Positions 6,322 through 10,464 of a DNA stretch of 10,464 nt are shown in pieces. The position numbers and the translations under genes were made by a program. Source of the DNA: JAGXLC01 sp046545815 (GTDB lineage: Bacteria; Bacteroidota; Bacteroidia; Bacteroidales; UBA12077); the NCBI GenBank assembly GCA_046545815.1, contig JBKGZA010000116.1, positions 1 through 10,464 on the forward strand, given 5' to 3'. Under the pieces are notes generated by a model. That model had not been told where the DNA came from. It did not search any database and worked only from the letters and a program-made list of their open reading frames with translations. Numbering within the stretch: position 1 is the stretch's first letter; each line of letters begins with the position of its first letter.

Positions 6322-7851
6322 ATGAAGGGAAAACTTATTAAGAAAACGTTCACTACAATTTTTATTTTAGGTATCTTGATAGGATTCGGTATATTTTTAG
6401 GAGGGAATAAACTGGTAAAAATCACTTCAACAGACGATTTCTGTGCATCCTGCCACGTCCATCCCCACTCCACCCAATCCTGGAAAAAATCAACACATTA
6501 TGACAACCAAAGAGGTATTGTTGTGCATTGCGTGGAATGCCACCTGCCTCCGCCGGGAGACTTATATTACCTCACCGAGAAAGCCATAACCGGTGCGCGG
6601 GATGTGTATGGAAAACTGTTTAAAGACATCGATCAAATCAACTGGGAGAAAAAATCACAGTTAGAGTATGCAAAAGGCCATGTTTATGAAAGTTCCTGTC
6701 TGGAATGCCATGAGAACTTATTCCCCAAGGGACTATCCGAAGAAGGGAAAGAAGGCCATCTCCACTACTCTGAGAATCCAAATACCGTCAGGTGTATCAA
6801 TTGTCACTTACATGTAGGGCATTATGATCCGGATGCGGTTCATGCTCAAAATGTTGGTTTTGGCATGCAGGCGGAAGAGGAAATAGAAACATATAATGAA
6901 GCAGCAGAGGTGGACTCTTTTGCTGACTACACCGAATACATACCCGGTACTGCTGTGAGCTTTGACATGCAAGCCATCCCCGGAGGTACTTTTACGATGG
7001 GGAGCCCGGAAGATGAACCCTTCAGGGATGAAGATGAGGGTCCACAGGTAGAGGTTAAACTCGACAGTTTTTATATAGCACGGGTTGAAACCACCTGGGA
7101 TGCTTTTCTTGCCTTTTTATCCGAAACAATGTCCGAAGGCAGACCGGATAATTACGGCAGAATACCTCCCGAAGAAATGGTGGATGGAATAAGCGGTCCT
7201 ACCCCTCCTTATGGCAATGTCGATCAGGGATGGGGACGCGGTGACCGACCTGCCATAACCATGACCCACTATGCTGCACGCGTCTATTGCTATTGGCTTA
7301 GCCAAAAGACCGGTAAAAAATATCGTCTCCCAACAGAAGCGGAATGGGAATACGCGGCCAGAGCAGAAACACAGGGAGCCTACTTCTTTGAAGGCAGTCC
7401 CAAAGATTATGCACCACAAACAGGCCTGTTCTCCTCACTTTTCGGACCCGATACCTCTGTGATCAACACTTATGTCATCTACGAGATGAACAGCAATGCC
7501 AGAACCCAGCCACCGGAAGAAGTAAATCCCAATCCTTTCGGCCTCAAGAATACACTGGGTAATGTTGCGGAATTCTGTAGTGATTACTATGATCCTGATA
7601 TTTATGAAACCTATGACGAGCAGGTGGAAAATCCTCAAGGACCTCAATCAGGTGAAGAGTTTGTGATCAGGGGTGGATCTTTCAGGGATGAAGCTCCCGA
7701 GGTACGATCTGCAGAAAGAGAACATACACAGACAGAGAAATGGATGGAAACCGACCCACAAATGCCCCAAAGTGTATGGTGGTATTCAGATGCCAATCAT
7801 ATAGGTTTCAGGGTGGTTTGTGAGTATAAAGAAAATGAAAATAACAACTAA
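6322..7851 (+). CDS. Tetraheme NapC/NrfH-like cytochrome c fused to a SUMF1/FGE-like domain
   Basis: A 509-residue membrane protein. Residues 9-27 form a single membrane anchor after a basic n-region. Four heme c sites follow: CASCH (41-45), CVECH (70-74), CLECH (126-130) and CINCH (158-162). The SWKKSTHY and CVECHLPP spacing is that of NapC/NirT/NrfH quinol dehydrogenases. Heme site 1 reads CxxCHxH where the family usually has CxxCHxM. After an acidic linker (about 182-205), residues 213-500 form a complete SUMF1/formylglycine-generating-enzyme-like domain: IPGGTFTMGSP, YRLPTEAEWEYAARA, GLKNTLGNVAEF, RGGSF and GFRVV. The two catalytic cysteines expected after RGGSF are Asp456 and Val461, so FGE activity is not expected. 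The likely role is moving electrons between membrane quinones and a periplasmic partner, the folded domain serving as a docking or sensing module. The gene 20 bp downstream is the obvious partner candidate. Confidence 0.88.
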   Translation: MKGKLIKKTFTTIFILGILIGFGIFLGGNKLVKITSTDDFCASCHVHPHSTQSWKKSTHYDNQRGIVVHCVECHLPPPGDLYYLTEKAITGARDVYGKLFKDIDQINWEKKSQLEYAKGHVYESSCLECHENLFPKGLSEEGKEGHLHYSENPNTVRCINCHLHVGHYDPDAVHAQNVGFGMQAEEEIETYNEAAEVDSFADYTEYIPGTAVSFDMQAIPGGTFTMGSPEDEPFRDEDEGPQVEVKLDSFYIARVETTWDAFLAFLSETMSEGRPDNYGRIPPEEMVDGISGPTPPYGNVDQGWGRGDRPAITMTHYAARVYCYWLSQKTGKKYRLPTEAEWEYAARAETQGAYFFEGSPKDYAPQTGLFSSLFGPDTSVINTYVIYEMNSNARTQPPEEVNPNPFGLKNTLGNVAEFCSDYYDPDIYETYDEQVENPQGPQSGEEFVIRGGSFRDEAPEVRSAEREHTQTEKWMETDPQMPQSVWWYSDANHIGFRVVCEYKENENNN

Positions 7852-7871
7852 CTTTTAAATATTTATGCAGT

Positions 7872-9203
7872 ATGGAACATAAAAATAAACAAACAAGAAG
7901 AGAATTTCTCACAACAAGCGCTCTTGGAGTAGCCGGAATGGTGGTTACAGCCAACTGGCTATCTTCATGCAGCCGGGGTAGCAAACCAGAACTCAGTCTA
8001 CCCCCCATGTTAAATGAAGCGCCTGATGGAAGTCTCCTGAAAGCAGGGCTCGTAGGATGCGGTGGCAGGGGAACCGGTGCTGCCATTAACTTTGTCAATG
8101 CAGGACCCAACCTGGAAATAGCAGCTATAGGTGATGTTTTTGAAGACAGGGTAAATGAAAGCTGCGAAAAAATCAACGACCAAACCGGCCAGGAGGTTCC
8201 CGAGGACAAATGCTTTGTTGGATTCGACGCTTATAAAAAGGTCATTGACTCGGATGTAGACGTTGTGATTCTGGCAACACCACCCTATTTCAGGCCATTA
8301 CATTTTGAAGCCTGTGTGGATGCACACAAACATGTGTTCATGGAAAAACCACTGGCAGTAGATCCTGTAGGCGCCCGTTCAATTATCAGTTCCTCAAAAA
8401 GAGCGGATGATATGGGATTAACCGTAATAACCGGAACGCAACGACACCACCAGGAAAGTTACATTGAAGCCTACAAACGGATTATGCGCGGCGAAATCGG
8501 GGATATAGTCGCTGCAAATTGCTACTGGAACAGTGGCCAACTCTGGTATAAAGAAAGAAAATCAGAATGGAGTGACATGGAATTCATGATACGCGACTGG
8601 GTGAACTGGTGCTGGCTTTCCGGTGACCACATCACCGAACAGCATGTCCACAACATTGATGTTATCAACTGGTTCATGGGGGGTAAGTTCCCTGAGCGTG
8701 CCCTTGGTTTTGGCTCAAGGCACCGAAGGGTCACAGGGGATCAGTATGATAACTTCAGCGTAGATTTTGTATATGAAGGCGATATTCACGTGCATAGTAT
8801 GTGCCGGCAGATAGACGGTTGTACCAATGATGTTTCCGAATTTGTGCGCGGCACCAAAGGGTACTCTGATTGCACCAGCTACATAGCCAAACCGGACGGA
8901 GAAAAAGTTTGGAACTACGAAGAACCGGAAGACGTAAACAGTCCCTATCTTCAGGAACACATTCACCTGGTAACCTCAATCCGCAGAGATGAGCCTGTTA
9001 ATGAGGCAGAATTTACAGCCAAATCAACAATTTGTGCAATAATGGGCAGAATCTCCGCATATACCGGTGAAGAAGTTACCTGGGATCAGATGATGAAGTC
9101 AAGTCTCCGCTTAGGTCCCGAAGGAGGTCCTGAATCAGTTACTTCATTAGGATCCAGCGATATGGTGGATTCGGAAGTTCCGGTTCCGGGATCAGAAGAA
9201 TAA
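7872..9203 (+). CDS. Tat-exported, probably lipid-anchored Gfo/Idh/MocA oxidoreductase
   Basis: A 443-residue protein with a twin-arginine signal (T8-RREFL-T14) and a hydrophobic stretch at 17-30. It is followed by L30-S-S-C33, a plausible lipobox, so the mature protein may be an N-acylated periplasmic lipoprotein. Tat export means it leaves the cytoplasm folded, presumably with nicotinamide cofactor bound. The Rossmann motif is GLVGCGGRGTG (59-69) and the catalytic lysine motif is MEKP (K159). The second-domain segment GDHITEQHVHNIDVINW supplies candidate Asp252, His260 and Asp263. Similar exported Gfo/Idh proteins occur in Bacteroidota loci that oxidise C3 of glycosides. It is 20 bp downstream of the cytochrome fusion and ends 53 bp before a strong terminator. 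A cofactor trapped outside the cytoplasm needs re-oxidation, for which the cytochrome is a candidate. Substrate unknown. Confidence 0.92.
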   Translation: MEHKNKQTRREFLTTSALGVAGMVVTANWLSSCSRGSKPELSLPPMLNEAPDGSLLKAGLVGCGGRGTGAAINFVNAGPNLEIAAIGDVFEDRVNESCEKINDQTGQEVPEDKCFVGFDAYKKVIDSDVDVVILATPPYFRPLHFEACVDAHKHVFMEKPLAVDPVGARSIISSSKRADDMGLTVITGTQRHHQESYIEAYKRIMRGEIGDIVAANCYWNSGQLWYKERKSEWSDMEFMIRDWVNWCWLSGDHITEQHVHNIDVINWFMGGKFPERALGFGSRHRRVTGDQYDNFSVDFVYEGDIHVHSMCRQIDGCTNDVSEFVRGTKGYSDCTSYIAKPDGEKVWNYEEPEDVNSPYLQEHIHLVTSIRRDEPVNEAEFTAKSTICAIMGRISAYTGEEVTWDQMMKSSLRLGPEGGPESVTSLGSSDMVDSEVPVPGSEE

Positions 9204-9242
9204 ACAGCGGCTTTATAAAAAGCACAAAACCCAAAACCCGGT

Positions 9243-9342
9243 TAACTAAGGTTGTCAAAAAAAGGTTGCTATGCAGCAACCTTTTTTTTAATAATAATGA
9301 ATGTTTGATTGATTGAATGATTGATTCCCACTACCTTAGTTA
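9243..9342. repeat. 10-bp inverted repeat flanking the terminator
   Basis: TAACTAAGGT (9243-9252) and ACCTTAGTTA (9333-9342) are perfect reverse complements placed on either side of the terminator. The 80-bp interval also holds an imperfect TTGA/TGAT tetranucleotide run (about 9304-9326). The pair could extend a cruciform or be chance. Confidence 0.3.
9257..9289. terminator. Bidirectional intrinsic terminator between convergent genes
   Basis: The stem GGTTGCT (9264-9270) pairs with AGCAACC (9275-9281) around an ATGC loop. Seven A precede it (9257-9263) and eight T follow (9282-9289), so it has a U-tract in both directions. It closes the plus-strand operon after 9203 and the minus-strand gene ending at 9387. 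Confidence 0.9.
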
Positions 9343-9386
9343 TTGAATCATTTCCATATTCAATCCTAATAATCAGAAGCCAATGA

Positions 9387-10319
9387 TCAGGTTTCAAAAT
9401 TATCCGCCTTCACGTAGGCATCGATCAATGCCTTTTCACCCTTCTTTCCGCTTATAGAGTTGCCATGTTCCATTCCCAATATGCCATTAAATCCCTTATC
9501 ATAGATATGCTTAAAAACATTCCTAAAATTAATCTCCCCGGTATAAGGCTCATTTCTTCCGGGATTATCTCCCTGCTGGAAGTATCCAATCTCATCCCAG
9601 GCCATGTCAATGTTAGGAATTAGATTGCCTTCTGAAATCTGCTGGTGATAGATATCAGCAAGAATCTTACAGGATGGACTGTCCACTGCACGGCAAATCT
9701 CATAACCCTGGGCCATCTTTTGGAGGAATTGTCCCGGGTGATTGTAAAAGTTTAAGACTTCAAGAACCATAACCAATCCATGGGGCTCTAAAATTTCAGC
9801 AGCTCTTCTTAAAGTTTCTACTACATTAGCAGTTTGATACCCCCTGTCTTTCCTCAAATCTTTATGTCCCGGAACCACCGTCATCCATGTCGCATTAACC
9901 CTTTTGGCTACTTCCACTGATTCCCGGATTTCTTTAAGGAATTTTTCCCTTGCCTTCTCATCCCCACTGGTCAGGTTGGGCTCATTCCAATAGATCTCAT
10001 GGGCTACAAAAACTCCCATCTTCATATTCCGACGGTCCATCTCAGCAGCAATTTTTTCCTGCATGGATGTATCCCGGCCCTTCATGCCGTTATCCTCCAA
10101 TGCAGTGAAGCCAACATCCGCCATGAATTTGACCTGATCGACCGGATCATCTCCCGCACTATTGCTAAACGTTCCAAAATGAGGGGCATAGTGTAAATTG
10201 AACTCATGCTTTGCCTGCTTACTCTGGCCGGCTGGAGCCGAAGCGTAACCCAAAGCACCGTTAACAGCAAATAAAGAAGCTGCAGCGGTTCCTGTCTTAA
10301 TAAATTTTCTTCTGTTCAT
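9387..10319 (-). CDS. Tat-exported Hyi-like TIM-barrel sugar isomerase/epimerase
   Basis: A 310-residue protein with an N-terminal twin-arginine signal (N2-RRKFIKT) and hydrophobic stretch ending near YASA-P29, so it should act in the periplasm. The body is an AP-endonuclease-2-type TIM barrel of the sugar isomerase/epimerase superfamily, closest in look to hydroxypyruvate isomerase (Hyi). Candidate metal and catalytic residues: Glu187 (VLEVLN), Asp222 and His225 (ADIYHQQ), Arg255/Glu257 in the Hyi-like GRNEPYTGEINF segment (254-265) and Glu284 (GMEHGNS). Exported relatives sit beside Gfo/Idh and DUF1080 genes in Bacteroidota. In the 3-keto-glycoside route such barrels act on the keto-sugar or its enol form rather than on hydroxypyruvate. 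It converges on the main operon across a shared terminator, so it has its own control. Exact reaction unknown. Confidence 0.9.
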   Translation of the reverse strand: MNRRKFIKTGTAAASLFAVNGALGYASAPAGQSKQAKHEFNLHYAPHFGTFSNSAGDDPVDQVKFMADVGFTALEDNGMKGRDTSMQEKIAAEMDRRNMKMGVFVAHEIYWNEPNLTSGDEKAREKFLKEIRESVEVAKRVNATWMTVVPGHKDLRKDRGYQTANVVETLRRAAEILEPHGLVMVLEVLNFYNHPGQFLQKMAQGYEICRAVDSPSCKILADIYHQQISEGNLIPNIDMAWDEIGYFQQGDNPGRNEPYTGEINFRNVFKHIYDKGFNGILGMEHGNSISGKKGEKALIDAYVKADNFET

Positions 10320-10464
10320 AATGCTTGATTTATTATATGTTCTTTAACACTGAATATAAAAACCTTTAAAATAACAACTTAAATGCATTTATTAAAGCAT
10401 ATCTACCAACAAATTCAGAAAAAAAGGATCCCATCTCAATTTTGTTGAAATTTAAAAAAAAATA
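10320..10464. other. Upstream region of the TIM-barrel gene, no clear promoter
   Basis: AT-rich leader of the minus-strand gene running to the window edge. On the minus strand I find only partial matches to TAnnTTTG with no properly spaced -33 partner. AAATGCATTT (10381-10390) is a perfect 10-bp palindrome that could be an operator. No ribosome binding site is evident. Confidence 0.3.

Noticed and set aside
6960..7830. SUMF1 domain as the sulfatase-activating FGE of this locus
   Set aside because: Both catalytic cysteines are missing, and the sulfatase is Ser-type, which FGE does not modify.
7808..8209. 133-residue minus-strand open frame across the cytochrome/oxidoreductase junction
   Set aside because: Antisense to the Tat signal and Rossmann region of the real gene; no recognisable domain.
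9304..9326. TTGA/TGAT tetranucleotide run as a phase-variable repeat
   Set aside because: Only a few imperfect copies, between convergent genes and after the terminator, so it cannot switch a reading frame or promoter.
10320..10464. Promoter for the TIM-barrel gene
   Set aside because: Only partial TAnnTTTG matches (for example TGAATTTG on the minus strand) without a correctly spaced -33 TTTG.

Overview
The window looks like an accessory carbohydrate-catabolism locus from a member of the Bacteroidota, probably a Bacteroidales/Marinilabiliales-type anaerobe or facultative anaerobe. The reasons are: mostly A-rich start regions without Shine-Dalgarno sites, promoter candidates of the TTTG / TAnnTTTG type, a Ser-type sulfatase, twin-arginine Gfo/Idh/MocA and TIM-barrel proteins, and a DUF1080 protein. 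The assignment comes from pattern recognition, not a database search.

Layout. Positions 1-989 hold no convincing gene. They contain two short GTA-loop hairpin repeats (78-142), a 14-bp inverted repeat (366-481) and a regular direct-repeat array of 11 units at a 21-bp period (about 695-915). The array ends next to a TAnnTTTG promoter element in front of the first gene. A plus-strand gene string follows: secreted Ser-type sulfatase (990-2819), MFS sugar-type transporter (2867-4039), cytoplasmic Gfo/Idh/MocA oxidoreductase (4103-5347) and membrane-anchored DUF1080 protein (5366-6073). After a 248-bp gap with its own promoter candidate come a tetraheme NapC/NrfH-like cytochrome fused to a SUMF1/FGE-like domain (6322-7851) and, 20 bp later, a Tat-exported, probably lipid-anchored Gfo/Idh/MocA oxidoreductase (7872-9203). 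A bidirectional terminator (9257-9289) separates this string from a convergent minus-strand gene for a Tat-exported Hyi-like TIM-barrel isomerase/epimerase (9387-10319).

How the genes may work together. Gfo/Idh dehydrogenases, DUF1080 proteins and Hyi-like TIM barrels are the enzyme classes of the 3-keto-glycoside route known from Bacteroides: oxidise C3 of the sugar, break the glycosidic bond by elimination/hydration, then reduce. Here the sulfatase could first remove sulfate, and exported enzymes could process the sugar in the periplasm. The MFS carrier would import the product and the cytoplasmic Gfo/Idh would finish the redox step. The distinctive element is the cytochrome-SUMF1 fusion directly upstream of the exported Gfo/Idh protein. 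It suggests that the periplasmic sugar dehydrogenase may be wired to the quinone pool. That link is inference.

Two residue-level facts limit simpler readings. The SUMF1-like domain lacks both catalytic cysteines of formylglycine-generating enzyme. The sulfatase carries Ser, not Cys, at the modified position. The fusion is therefore not the maturase of the neighbouring sulfatase.
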